DNA of 64,000 nt, taken from JACKIC01 sp964392305 (lineage in GTDB: Bacteria > Planctomycetota > UBA1135 > UBA2386). The first letter of the stretch is position 1. Every line of letters begins with the position of its first letter. The DNA lies in contig CAYMPV010000020.1 in NCBI GenBank assembly GCA_964392305.1, forward strand, positions 42,051 to 106,050, in the 5' to 3' direction. Below, piece after piece: positions 1 through 11,248 of this stretch. The notes under the pieces are model-generated. The model was not told where the DNA came from, did not search any database, and was given only the letters and a program-made list of their open reading frames with translations. The position numbers and the translations under genes were made by a program.

Positions 1-2
1 AC

Positions 3-932
3 CCGCGCACGATCGATCCAGCCGACACCGACGGCGTGAACACGCGGCTGCATGCGCGCCAGACGCGGTTCAACCTCGACATCCGCCGGCCGACGGACTA
101 CGGCGAATTGCGGGCGTTCTTCGAGGGCGACTTCTTCGGCAGCGGCAACTCGTTTCGCCTCCGCCATGCCTACGGATCGATCGGTGGCTGGCTCGCCGGC
201 CAGACCTGGTCGACGTTCATGGACGAAGACGCGATGCCCGAGACGCTCGACTTCGAGACGCCGATCGCGTACCCGATGATCCGCCAGGCGATGATCCGCT
301 ACACGTGGGATCTCGGCGACGACAGCAAGATCGCCGTCGCCCTCGAGGATCCGGCTTCGAACCTGCTCGATCCGACGGCGCCCGGCGAGGCCGAGGAGGC
401 GACCCCCGATCTGACGTCGCGCTGGCGTTGGGGCCACGGACTGGGCCACACGCAGCTCGGTTTGTTCCTCGGTCAGGCGCGCTACAACCGCGACGTCGGC
501 CCCACCGACACCGAAGTGCTCTGGGGCGCCAATCTGTCGACCAAGCTCGCGATCGGCGAACGCGATCATCTGCTCGTGCAGGGGACCTACGGCCCCGGCG
601 TCGGTCGTTATCGCGGTGGGATCACCGCCGCACCGGACGCGAACGACGAACTGGAGGCGGTCGAGGTCGCTGCCGGCATGATCGGTTACGAGCACCACTG
701 GTCCGACCAGTGGCGCAGCACGCTGGTCTACAGCTACGTCACGGGCGACGTCCCCGGCGGCGCGCCGACCGACAGCGTCGAGGTGCTCGAGTATCTGGCA
801 GCGAACCTGATCCATCAGTTCACCGACAGCGCGTGGGTGGGCGTCGAGTACCTGTACGGCGCTCGCGAGAACGTCGACGAGGCTCGCGGTGAAGCACACC
901 GCGTCCAGTTCTCGTTCAAGGTCAGCTTCTGA
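3..932 (+). CDS. DcaP-like outer-membrane porin (5' end outside window)
   Basis: The reading frame is open back to the window edge (PRTIDPADTDG precedes the first possible GTG at 36), so the N-terminus is missing. The visible 310 residues alternate short beta-strand segments with polar turns and end in an aromatic residue (VQFSFKVSF), as outer-membrane barrels do. The segment LRHAYGSIGGWLAGQTWSTF and the following DxxxMPETLDF resemble the DcaP family of trimeric porins for dicarboxylates and other small anions. Function by family only; the substrate cannot be told. A GC-rich inverted repeat (936-941/950-955) directly follows the stop codon and may end the transcript. Confidence 0.75.
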   Translation, partial: PRTIDPADTDGVNTRLHARQTRFNLDIRRPTDYGELRAFFEGDFFGSGNSFRLRHAYGSIGGWLAGQTWSTFMDEDAMPETLDFETPIAYPMIRQAMIRYTWDLGDDSKIAVALEDPASNLLDPTAPGEAEEATPDLTSRWRWGHGLGHTQLGLFLGQARYNRDVGPTDTEVLWGANLSTKLAIGERDHLLVQGTYGPGVGRYRGGITAAPDANDELEAVEVAAGMIGYEHHWSDQWRSTLVYSYVTGDVPGGAPTDSVEVLEYLAANLIHQFTDSAWVGVEYLYGARENVDEARGEAHRVQFSFKVSF

Positions 933-935
933 TCC

Positions 936-955
936 GCGGCGGCTCTTCGCGCCGC
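936..955 (+). terminator. possible stem-loop terminator after the porin gene
   Basis: GCGGCG (936-941) pairs with CGCCGC (950-955) across an 8-base loop, 4 bases past the stop codon. There is no T-tract, so this is a weak call. Confidence 0.25.
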
Positions 956-1145
956 AGCCCCCAAGGCAAGACGCACCGCCTGCTCGACCAACTGGGCCGC
1001 GGCCGCCGAACGTGCACGCGAACGGGCCACCCGGCGTGATCGCCCCGCAAACACCGTTCTGCTACCTTTCCCGGCCCCCCGCGCCCGCTGCCGGCGCGGC
1101 TTTCACCCAACCACCCCGCCGCGCCGCATTCCCCCTCCGGCAACC

Positions 1146-3380
<2,235 letters not shown>

Positions 3381-3513
3381 GTTCTCCATCCGTGAGGACA
3401 CAGACTCCCGAGGCATCGAACGTGGGTGCGACCCGGCCTATCGCCGCTGAGCCGTGCGCCCTGGGCGCGTCGGCTCCAGCGAGGGCGGCCCCTGCCGCTT
3501 CCTCGCCCGTTCC

Positions 3514-4467
3514 TCAGTAGACCGTGATCTGCAGCGCGTTCGAAGTCACGAACGGCAGCGGCGCGAGCGATCCCGGATCGAGCACCGCGAGCTGCGGCGC
3601 GAAGTAGAAGCCCTGATACGCGGCACTGTTCGGCAGCGGGATGCCGAAGGACGTGTGCCCCGACGCCGTCGTCGCACGCACGTTGCCCGTGCCGGTCGTG
3701 CCGACCGCCGTGAACAACGCGTCGGTGCTCTGAAAGCAGCTCGCCGTGCCGGGGATCGGCACGCTCGGGAACTGCGGGATCATGCCGATCACCAGGAACG
3801 CCACCGAGCCAGCGGCGAAGCCGGTGCCTTCGACGCGGAATGCGGCGTTGCCGACCGCGGGCGGCTGGTTGGTGAACATCGTGCCGATCGAGTTGGTCGA
3901 GCTCGTGCACAAGGTGCCGAACGGGACCACGTTGGCCTGGTCGAGCAGACCGCAGTACAGACGCGACTTGAGCGCCGCGCTGCCGGCAGCGACCCAGGAA
4001 CCGCCCGACAGACGCATGCTGGCCAACGTCGCGCCACCCGGCTCGATCGGCGGCGTCGACCAACCCGGTTCGGTGAACACCACCCAGTAGTTGGCGTTCG
4101 CCTGCAGCAACGCCACCGAGTCGAGGCTCGCACCCTGCCAGCTGATCGTCGGCTCGATGATCCAGGTGCCGCCGGCCAGGCGCGTGCCGGGCGTGCCGGC
4201 GGTGCTCTCGTCCCAGACCTCGACGGTCATGAAGGTGCCGACCTGAGTGGTGTAGTTGTTACCCGTGAACACCTGCAGGGCCTGGATGGCGAGCGGCGCG
4301 GCGGGCGTGATCTGCCACGCGTAGGTGTTGGGCGCGGCGGGTGAGTAGCTGTAGATCGCGTTGCTGACCGATGTGGTCAGGTCGTTGGTCGCGAAGCACG
4401 GCGGCGTCTGGGCGACGAGCGTGCTGACGAGGGAGAACGCGACAGCGAGGGGGACGAGCGTCTTCAT
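3514..4467 (-). CDS. secreted protein with the window's shared C-terminal domain
   Basis: The start is the ATG at 4467, giving 317 residues with a clean signal peptide (MKTLVPLAVAFSLVSTLVA, cleavage before QTPP); upstream in-frame codons lack such a sequence. The first half is beta-rich with a repeated W/Y pattern (choice-of-anchor or lectin-like appearance, not identified). The last 90 or so residues (from the paired Cys near SCFQSTDALF through GFYFAPQLAVLD to TSNALQITVY) resemble the C-termini of the secreted proteins at 12382 and 19275. Function unknown; probably extracellular or attached to the surface. Confidence 0.75.
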   Translation of the reverse strand: MKTLVPLAVAFSLVSTLVAQTPPCFATNDLTTSVSNAIYSYSPAAPNTYAWQITPAAPLAIQALQVFTGNNYTTQVGTFMTVEVWDESTAGTPGTRLAGGTWIIEPTISWQGASLDSVALLQANANYWVVFTEPGWSTPPIEPGGATLASMRLSGGSWVAAGSAALKSRLYCGLLDQANVVPFGTLCTSSTNSIGTMFTNQPPAVGNAAFRVEGTGFAAGSVAFLVIGMIPQFPSVPIPGTASCFQSTDALFTAVGTTGTGNVRATTASGHTSFGIPLPNSAAYQGFYFAPQLAVLDPGSLAPLPFVTSNALQITVY

Positions 4468-4590
4468 GGTGATGGCAACGATGGGAAGGGTCAGGGTGCC
4501 GGCGAGGGAGCCGGCATGGGTGACAGACACGTGGCATTGACCGGAACCGCGCCGATTCTCGCGAGAATCCGCCGATCTTCGCCGCGCCGG

Positions 4591-7473
4591 TCAGTGCCGC
4601 AGCTGCTCGGCCAGCAGACGTTCCAAAGACGCCTGCAGCTGCTCGGCTTGCGCGCCGGCGGCATCACCCCACGCGACCCCGCGCCATTCGGGTTGCCACT
4701 GCAACCAACGCAGGCGCGTCAGGATCAGGCGGCGCGAGGCACCTCTGGCGACCATGGCCTCGCAGTTCGAGAGAGCCGTGCGCAAGAACTGCAGCGCGGC
4801 ATCCTGCCAACGCTCGCGGTCCGGCGCATTCGCGGACCGCGCCGCCGCCGCCAGCGCCGCACGACCGCCGACCATGCACGGGCCGAACACGTCGTCCCCC
4901 ACCGCCTGCGGCAACCAGGCCGACAGCTCCTCGACGCCCACCTCGACCTGGCCGGCGTGGCAACGCGCCAAGGCCCGGACGACGTCCGGCCAGCCGCTGC
5001 GTTCGTGCATCGGCGGCAGGCTGAGTGTCACCTCGACCGCGTCACGCGACGCCGCGTCAGGCAACGACCAGGCCAAGACACCGGAGCGTTCGATCTGGTC
5101 CCGCATGTGTCGCGCCAGGTCGCGCGCTCCCGCCAGGTCGCCGCGGTCCACGAGCACGTCGAGCAGTTCCCCACGCGGCTCGAGGGCGTCGGGCGCCAGC
5201 TCGCAGGCTGCGCGAAACGCCGCCTCGGCGACTTCACGTTCACCCTGGATGTGTGCAGTCCAGCCCAGCACGCGCTGCGCCGCGCTGTCCTTGGGCTGCT
5301 GTCGCGCGCATCGTTGCGCCATCTGCAGGCCCTGCGCCGGGTGACCGCTGAGCAGCAGGACCTCGGCGAACCAGCTGCGGGAATAGGCCGGATCGAGCTG
5401 CAGGGCGCGCCCGAGCACCACCCCGGCGCTGCCCCACTCGTCGCGCAGGAATGCGTGCGCGTAGGCGAGGTCGGCGAGCGCGTGCGGGTCGCGCGGTCGC
5501 ACGGCCACCGCGGCCCGGCCCAGACCGAGGATCTCGTCGACCGGCGGCGTCGGCTGGCGCCCCAGGAACAGCGCCAGGTCGTGCAGGATCCAGAAGTCGT
5601 CGGGATGGCGTGCCAGCGCCGCGCGCAACACGTTCACGGCTTCGTCGCCGGCACCCAGATCGAACAGGCATTTGGCCAGCAGGTTCACGGTCGCCGCCGG
5701 CTCGTCGCTGAGCTGCGGCGAACCCGCCAGCTGCAGCAACTCCTCGCGATCGTCGGCGGCGAACGCGGCCCGCAACCGATCCCGGAACGGCTGCGGATCG
5801 GCGCGGCGCGCGATCGCGACGAGTTCTCGCCAACCGGGCATGACGTCGGGCAGGTTGCGCGCCACGCGCGCCCAGTCGTCGATGGCGCCGCAGATGGCGC
5901 CGGCGAGCGGACTGGCCTGGATGCGCGCCGCCAACTCGTCCGTCGGCGCGGCGAAGTGCAAGCCGAAGCGCGCGAACCCGCGGCGGTAGGCGTCGGCGAC
6001 ACCGTGGGCGCGCCGGTCGTCGGTGTAGTGCGGTCGCGTCGACTCGAGCCACACCAACAGCTCACGCAGCCGACGCGCTGCTGCCGCCTCGAGCTCGATC
6101 TGCTGCAACAAGCTGCCGACCAGTTCCTGTTCGCCCGCTGCGACGCCTCGCGACGCGGCCAGTTGTCCGGCCTGCCGCGCCGCCGCTTCGGCGACGTCCC
6201 AGTGGGCCGCTTCTCCGATCGGTTGTTCCCTGGCGCGATCGGCCGCTGCGCGCGCACGTTCGGTCGCCTGCGCGATCAATCGGTGCGTCTCGGCCTGCCG
6301 GTCGGAGCGATCCTGCTGCCACCACAACAGCGCCGCCGCGACGGCGATGACGGCGACCAGCAGCGCCGAGCCCAGCGACACCACGACGCGGCGCGAACGA
6401 CCGACCTGATCGGCTCGCGCTTCGGCGGCGACCGCCTTGAGCTCGAGCTCGTAGGCTCGCTGTTCGGCGCTCTCGAGATAGGCGTCGATCTCGTCGCCGA
6501 CGGCAGCAGCGTCCATCGGCCGCGCCCCCGGATCCGGGTTGAGGCAGCGCATGGCGAGATCGACGAGCGAGGCATCCGCGTCACAGGCCTGCAGCGCTGC
6601 CCGCGCGTCGTCCTGCTGACACTGCGTGGCCTGCAGGTAGGTTGCCGAACGCGTCTCACCCGAGTAGGGCGGCCTGCCGGTCAGGATCTCACACAGGATC
6701 GCGCCGAGGCCGAACACATCGGTGCGCGAGGTGATCGCGGCCTCGTCGCCACGCGCCTGCTCGGGAGCCATGTAGGCGGGTGTGCCGAGGATGTGCACGG
6801 CACCGCCCTGGCCAGCGCCTGCGGGCAGACGCGCCGCCACTTCCGGATCGATCGCGCGCGCGAACCCCCAGTCCATCACCTGCACCTCGCCGAACGCACC
6901 GACCATCACGTTGCTCGGCTTGAGGTCGCCGTGCACGACGCCCTGCGCGTGCACGAACGCCAAGGTCTGGCAGATCTTCGCGAACACCGGCAGCAAGCTG
7001 CGCCAGTTCGCGAACGGCTCGGCGCGCGCCGCCAGCAGATCGACGAGCGTATCGCCCTCCACGACCTTCATCGTGAAGTAGGGACGTCCGTCGGCGAGCA
7101 CTCCGGCCTCGTGGATCGGCACGATGCCCGGATGCTGCAGCTGCGCGCAGATCTTCGCCTCGGCGGCGAAGCGCGCCACCATCTCCGGTTCGTCCGCGTG
7201 GCGACGCGACAGGATCTTGACCGCGAGTTCGCGCCCCAGCTGCCGGTCGGCAACGCGGTAGACGAGGCCGACGCCGCCGCGCCCGATCAGATCGACGACG
7301 GCGCGACCCGCCAGTTCGGTCGGATGTTCGCCGTCGACGTCCTCGAGCCGCGGCGGTGGTCCCAGCGGTGCGCCTGACGCAGGCTCGACCGAGCCGTCGC
7401 GCGCGCGTTGCCGCCGGATCACGGAGCTGAGCCCCTTGCCGAGGTAGTCGTCGTCGTCCTTGCGTTCGCTCAC
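4591..7473 (-). CDS. membrane Ser/Thr protein kinase with TPR-rich C-terminus
   Basis: A 960-residue PknB-type kinase. In order: a short N-tail; a kinase domain at about 55-335 with GRGGVGLVY glycine loop, Lys86 (AVKIL), HGDLKPSNVM catalytic loop (Asp183), DWG metal-binding motif (Asp201) and APE (236-238); one transmembrane helix at about 363-385; then an alpha-helical region with tetratricopeptide-like repeats (for example around GAGDEAVNVLRAALARHPDD). The RD arginine is replaced by Gly (HGD), and DFG is DWG as is common in planctomycete kinases. The GTG start overlaps the stop of the sigma-factor gene as GTGA (7470-7473), so the two are translationally coupled. It likely signals to or with that sigma factor; targets unknown. 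Confidence 0.93.
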   Translation of the reverse strand: MSERKDDDDYLGKGLSSVIRRQRARDGSVEPASGAPLGPPPRLEDVDGEHPTELAGRAVVDLIGRGGVGLVYRVADRQLGRELAVKILSRRHADEPEMVARFAAEAKICAQLQHPGIVPIHEAGVLADGRPYFTMKVVEGDTLVDLLAARAEPFANWRSLLPVFAKICQTLAFVHAQGVVHGDLKPSNVMVGAFGEVQVMDWGFARAIDPEVAARLPAGAGQGGAVHILGTPAYMAPEQARGDEAAITSRTDVFGLGAILCEILTGRPPYSGETRSATYLQATQCQQDDARAALQACDADASLVDLAMRCLNPDPGARPMDAAAVGDEIDAYLESAEQRAYELELKAVAAEARADQVGRSRRVVVSLGSALLVAVIAVAAALLWWQQDRSDRQAETHRLIAQATERARAAADRAREQPIGEAAHWDVAEAAARQAGQLAASRGVAAGEQELVGSLLQQIELEAAAARRLRELLVWLESTRPHYTDDRRAHGVADAYRRGFARFGLHFAAPTDELAARIQASPLAGAICGAIDDWARVARNLPDVMPGWRELVAIARRADPQPFRDRLRAAFAADDREELLQLAGSPQLSDEPAATVNLLAKCLFDLGAGDEAVNVLRAALARHPDDFWILHDLALFLGRQPTPPVDEILGLGRAAVAVRPRDPHALADLAYAHAFLRDEWGSAGVVLGRALQLDPAYSRSWFAEVLLLSGHPAQGLQMAQRCARQQPKDSAAQRVLGWTAHIQGEREVAEAAFRAACELAPDALEPRGELLDVLVDRGDLAGARDLARHMRDQIERSGVLAWSLPDAASRDAVEVTLSLPPMHERSGWPDVVRALARCHAGQVEVGVEELSAWLPQAVGDDVFGPCMVGGRAALAAAARSANAPDRERWQDAALQFLRTALSNCEAMVARGASRRLILTRLRWLQWQPEWRGVAWGDAAGAQAEQLQASLERLLAEQLRH

Positions 7474-8147
7474 AGCGCTTCGACGACCTCACGGCAACGT
7501 TGTTCGAGTTCCTGCGGAGACAGTTCCGGGTGGTGTGTGGCCATCACCGTCATCAGCGCACGACGGAACCGGCTGCGGCCAGCGGCCAGCAGCCGGTAGA
7601 CCTGCGCGACGTCGAGCTCTCCGATCTCCTCGGCGATGCGTTCACACGACATGCCGTCGACGTAGCGGCGGCCGAGCACGTCGAGGCGCCAGGTCGCCCA
7701 ACGATCACCTTCGGCCTGCTGCCGCATCAGCGACCACGCCGCGTCGGTGATCATCTCGGCCCACACCCGGTCGAACGCGCCCGACGGCGATTCTTCGGTG
7801 TGGTCGACGACGAGTTCCTCCGTCTGCAGTTGCGTGGTGCGCTGGCGGCGCTGGCTGCGTTCGAGCTCGTGGGCGACGTTGCGCAGCACCCCGCGCAGGA
7901 ACGGGCGGAAGCCGCCGGGGCGGTTGCGATCGAGCCGCGTCAACGGACCGTTCGGACTGAAGATGCGCAGGAACACCTCCTGGCTCGCGTCGGCGACGCG
8001 TTCGTGCTGCGGCGACACGCGCCAACGCGCCGCGAAGTAGCCGTTCACCAGCGGGCCGTAACGCGCCCCGAACTCCTCCTGGTCACGTGGCACGGCGGCG
8101 GCGGCGCCGAGCACGAGGGACCAGCGGGTCGAGTCGAAGCGCGTCAT
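7470..8147 (-). CDS. ECF-type RNA polymerase sigma factor
   Basis: 225 residues with the planctomycete ECF pattern: MTRFDSTRWSLVLGA at the N-terminus, region 2 (about 45-115, ASQEVFLRIF and the RGVLRNVAHE helix) and region 4 helix-turn-helix (about 165-205, RYVDGMSCERIAEEIG). It directs RNA polymerase to a stress or envelope regulon. The ATG at 8147 is preferred over an ATG five codons upstream (8162) because family members begin MTRF. It overlaps the downstream kinase gene by four bases and lies 41 bases after the stop of the thioredoxin-like gene on the same strand, so all three could share a transcript. No anti-sigma factor gene is adjacent; the kinase may fill that role (inference). Confidence 0.92.
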   Translation of the reverse strand: MTRFDSTRWSLVLGAAAAVPRDQEEFGARYGPLVNGYFAARWRVSPQHERVADASQEVFLRIFSPNGPLTRLDRNRPGGFRPFLRGVLRNVAHELERSQRRQRTTQLQTEELVVDHTEESPSGAFDRVWAEMITDAAWSLMRQQAEGDRWATWRLDVLGRRYVDGMSCERIAEEIGELDVAQVYRLLAAGRSRFRRALMTVMATHHPELSPQELEQRCREVVEAL

Positions 8148-8188
8148 GGCGAGCGCGCACATGCTAACTCCGCGGTCGCCACCGGCCG

Positions 8189-10000
8189 CTACTTGCCACT
8201 GCCCATCGGCACCATCGGCGTCGCCTTCATCGAACGGGCGGGTTTCGCCGCGTCGCGCTTCTTCTGGTCGGCGGCGGCCTTCTCGAGCACTTCGCCATCG
8301 ACCGTCACACCGGCCTTGGTCAGCGCCGCGTCGAGCAGCACCTCACCCGACTGATAGCCGACGACCTCCGCGACGATCTTGCCGGTGCGATCGATCACGA
8401 ACTGATGCGGGATGCCACCGACGCCGTAGAGCGCACGCGACGCCCGCTCGGGCTTCTTGCCGGCCGCGTCGTGCGCGAACAGCACGTTGGGGTACTTGCT
8501 GCCGTGCGTCGCCACCCAGTCCGTGAACTCGTCGCGTTCGTCGCTCGTGCACGACGCGATCACCACGACGTCCTGGTCGGCGTAGTGCGCGGCCAGTTCC
8601 TGCACGTGCGGCAACGCCGCCTTGCACGGCCCGCACCACGTCGCCCAGAAGTCGAGCACGACCACCTTGCCGCGGTAGTTCGAGAGTTTGACGTCGTTGC
8701 CGTCCAGGTCCTGCATGACGAAGTCGGGCGCGGCGGTGCCGATGGCGATCGGCGTGACCGGTGCTTCGGGCGCGCGCGGCTTGGGCGCCACGAAGAACTC
8801 GGGACCCCACGCCTTGTTCGGTTGGTGCCGGTCCTCGAGCTTGACCCCGGCGTGTGTCAGCAGGTTGCCGAGGGCCTCCTTGCTCTGCATGAGGCCGAAG
8901 CCGCCGAGCAGACGCCCCTGGGCGTCGGCGGCGATCAGCGCCGGCATGCCCGGCCGCATGTTGCCGTGCCAGAACTTGGCGAGAACGGTCTTGGCGTCGA
9001 AGGCCGTGCGTTCCTCGGGCGAGGGCGCGGAGCCGGCGTGGATGAGTTTGCCGGCAGGATCGATGGCGATGCGGAAGTCGCTGTCGGCGCCGTGCTTCTC
9101 GCACCACTTGACGAGCTCCTCCGGCGCGGTGTTGACGAATGCGGCGACCACCTGCACGCCGTATGGCGCGTATTCCTCGGCCAACGCCTGCAGCTCCCGG
9201 CGCGGCATGATCTCGGCCCACGCGAACGCGATCACCACCGGCTTGCCGCGCAACGACGACAGCTGGAACTCCTTGCCGTCGGCGCCGAGCAGGGTCACGT
9301 CGGGCAACACCTCGCCGGCGTTGATCGAGCCGAACGCCGGCCAGAACGGCGGTCGTTTGGCCGCAGCGGCCGCCTGCGCCGCCTGCTCCTTGGCCGAGGC
9401 CGCGAGTTGTTCCTCACCCTTCTTGGCGAACGCGGCATCGACCGCGACACCGGCCCGCGCCAACGCCGCAGCCAGCCGCTGATCACCGTCCTCGAAGCCG
9501 ACGATGGTCGCCGTGATCTTGCCGTCGCGGCCGATCACGAACTTCGTCGGCAGGCCGGCGACGTGGTAGAGCTTCTGCGACGCGCGCTCGTCGAAGGTGT
9601 CCGAGTCACGATCGTTGGGATCGCAGGTGAACACGACATTCGGATACTTCGCCGCGTTGTCGCGCACCCAGGCCGCGAACTTCTCGCGGCTGTCGCTGGT
9701 GCAGACCGCGAGCGTGACCACACCGTCTTGCCGATGCGCGGCCGACACTTCCTGGACGTGCGGCAGCGACGCCAGGCACGGCCCACACCAGGTGGCCCAG
9801 AAGTCGAGCACGATCACCTTGCCGCGGTGATCGGCGAGGCGGACTTCCTTGCCGTCGACGTCGATGCTGACGAAGTCCGGGGCGGTGGCGCCGGCCGCCA
9901 ACGGGCCGTCCTTGCCTTGGCAAGGCAACGCGGAGGTGAAGAACGAGACGGAGACGGCGGCTGTCAGCAGCGACAGGGCTCGGCAGGAGGATCGGATCAT
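8189..10000 (-). CDS. exported protein with three thioredoxin-like (TlpA/ResA) domains
   Basis: 603 residues from the ATG at 10000, chosen because it opens a signal peptide (ending SALPC before QGKD); the longer ORF upstream has no export signal. Domain 1 (about 36-190) and domain 3 (about 415-575) each have the AhpC/TSA-TlpA pattern FWATWCGPC (Cys72/Cys75 and Cys456/Cys459). Domain 2 (about 226-388) keeps the fold signature (LPDVTLLGADGKEFQLSSLR) but has WAEIMPRREL where the redox motif should be, so it is redox-dead. An Ala/Lys/Glu-rich linker (190-217) separates domains 1 and 2. Probable role is disulfide reduction or isomerisation outside the cytoplasm. Confidence 0.9.
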   Translation of the reverse strand: MIRSSCRALSLLTAAVSVSFFTSALPCQGKDGPLAAGATAPDFVSIDVDGKEVRLADHRGKVIVLDFWATWCGPCLASLPHVQEVSAAHRQDGVVTLAVCTSDSREKFAAWVRDNAAKYPNVVFTCDPNDRDSDTFDERASQKLYHVAGLPTKFVIGRDGKITATIVGFEDGDQRLAAALARAGVAVDAAFAKKGEEQLAASAKEQAAQAAAAAKRPPFWPAFGSINAGEVLPDVTLLGADGKEFQLSSLRGKPVVIAFAWAEIMPRRELQALAEEYAPYGVQVVAAFVNTAPEELVKWCEKHGADSDFRIAIDPAGKLIHAGSAPSPEERTAFDAKTVLAKFWHGNMRPGMPALIAADAQGRLLGGFGLMQSKEALGNLLTHAGVKLEDRHQPNKAWGPEFFVAPKPRAPEAPVTPIAIGTAAPDFVMQDLDGNDVKLSNYRGKVVVLDFWATWCGPCKAALPHVQELAAHYADQDVVVIASCTSDERDEFTDWVATHGSKYPNVLFAHDAAGKKPERASRALYGVGGIPHQFVIDRTGKIVAEVVGYQSGEVLLDAALTKAGVTVDGEVLEKAAADQKKRDAAKPARSMKATPMVPMGSGK

Positions 10001-10231
10001 GGTCGGAATCGGGGTCTTCGCCCGGCGCGGAAGGCGAAGGGCACCCGGCCCGTCGCACCGCACGCGGCGGCAGACGAGATTGACCGCGGCGCCCGTTGTT
10101 CTCGCCGGATTCTGCGCGAAAACCGGCTCACCACCACGACCCGACCTCCGGGCGGACCAGGCCCCGCAGTGTATGCATCTCGTCACGGACCGTAACCCGC
10201 GCGCTCCGGCCCCCTAATCTTCGCCGCACCC

Positions 10232-11248
10232 ATGTTGCACCGCTTCCCCCTGCTGCTGCTGCTGCTCGCCGCGCCGTCGCTCGCGCAGGCGACCGTTCCC
10301 GAACCGATCGTTGTCGCTTCGCCCGTCGCTGCCGACCGCCTCGCCGAGATCCTCGCCAGGGACGCGCCGCACGACGTGGCCGAGCTCACCGCGCTGCAGA
10401 CGCACGTGCAGGCACTGCTGCAGAAGGTCCTGCCGGCGACGGTGTCGTTGCCCGGTGCCAGCGGCATCCTGGTGCAACGCGACGACGGTTACTACGTGCT
10501 CTGCGCGGCCCACGTCACGCTGACCGCGGACAAGCGCATCACCTTCCGCCTGCCCGACGGCCGCCAGCTGCGCGGCACTTCGCTGGGCGCCAACCACGAG
10601 AGCGACGTCAGCCTGATCCGCGTCGACAGCGAGGGTGAGTTCCCGGCGGTCGAGATCGGTGAGTCGGGCACCCTGCAGCGCGGCGAGTGGGTGCTGATGC
10701 TCGGTCACCCGAGCGGCCTCAAACCCGGCCGCAACGCGCCGGCGCGCCTGGGTCGCGTGCTGCAGGTGCCGACCCGCGGCTACGTGGTCACCGACTGCAC
10801 CATGCAGGCCGGCGACTCGGGTGGCCCGTTGTTCGACATGGAGGGTCGCGTCGTCGGCATCAACAGCCGCATCAACGAGAACCTCGCGGTCAACATGCAC
10901 GCGCCGGTCGATGCGCTCGTCGAACACTGGACCGCACTGCAGCAGGGCCAGGTGACCGAGGCGCGGCAGCGCCAACGCGGCATGCGCACGGACTTCGGCG
11001 TGCCGCTGCAATACGGCGAAGGCTGCCCGGTGTTCGCAACGGTGCCCAAGGGCAGCGCGCAGGAAGCGGCCGGCTTGCGCAGCGGCGATCGCCTGCTCGA
11101 GATCGACGGCGAAGAAGTGCAGAGCCGCCGGTCGGTGTCCGCTGCCTTGCGCAGCAAGCAGCCGGGCGAGCAGATCAAGGTGCTGGTCGCTCGCGACGGC
11201 CAGGGACTCGAACTGCTGCTGCCGGTGGTGCGGGGGACGGGCCGATGA
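10232..11248 (+). CDS. secreted S1C (HtrA/Deg-like) serine protease with one PDZ domain
   Basis: 338 residues with signal peptide (cleavage at SLA before QATV). The trypsin-fold domain spans about 50-245 with an intact triad: His94 (CAAHV), Asp125 (ESDVSLI) and Ser196 (AGDSGGPL). A PDZ domain follows at about 255-335 (FGVPLQY...GLRSGDRLLEIDGEEV). Such proteases degrade or refold damaged exported proteins. The last bases overlap the start of the next gene (ATGA at 11245-11248), so the active protease is co-translated with a degenerate homologue. A possible promoter with TAATCT about 20 bases upstream of the ATG sits in the 231-base divergent gap. Confidence 0.92.
   Translation: MLHRFPLLLLLLAAPSLAQATVPEPIVVASPVAADRLAEILARDAPHDVAELTALQTHVQALLQKVLPATVSLPGASGILVQRDDGYYVLCAAHVTLTADKRITFRLPDGRQLRGTSLGANHESDVSLIRVDSEGEFPAVEIGESGTLQRGEWVLMLGHPSGLKPGRNAPARLGRVLQVPTRGYVVTDCTMQAGDSGGPLFDMEGRVVGINSRINENLAVNMHAPVDALVEHWTALQQGQVTEARQRQRGMRTDFGVPLQYGEGCPVFATVPKGSAQEAAGLRSGDRLLEIDGEEVQSRRSVSAALRSKQPGEQIKVLVARDGQGLELLLPVVRGTGR

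Noticed and set aside
4516..7377. 953-codon plus-strand ORF opposite the kinase gene
   Set aside because: Arg/Gln/His-rich composition of an antisense frame in high-GC DNA; the minus strand has clear kinase motifs.
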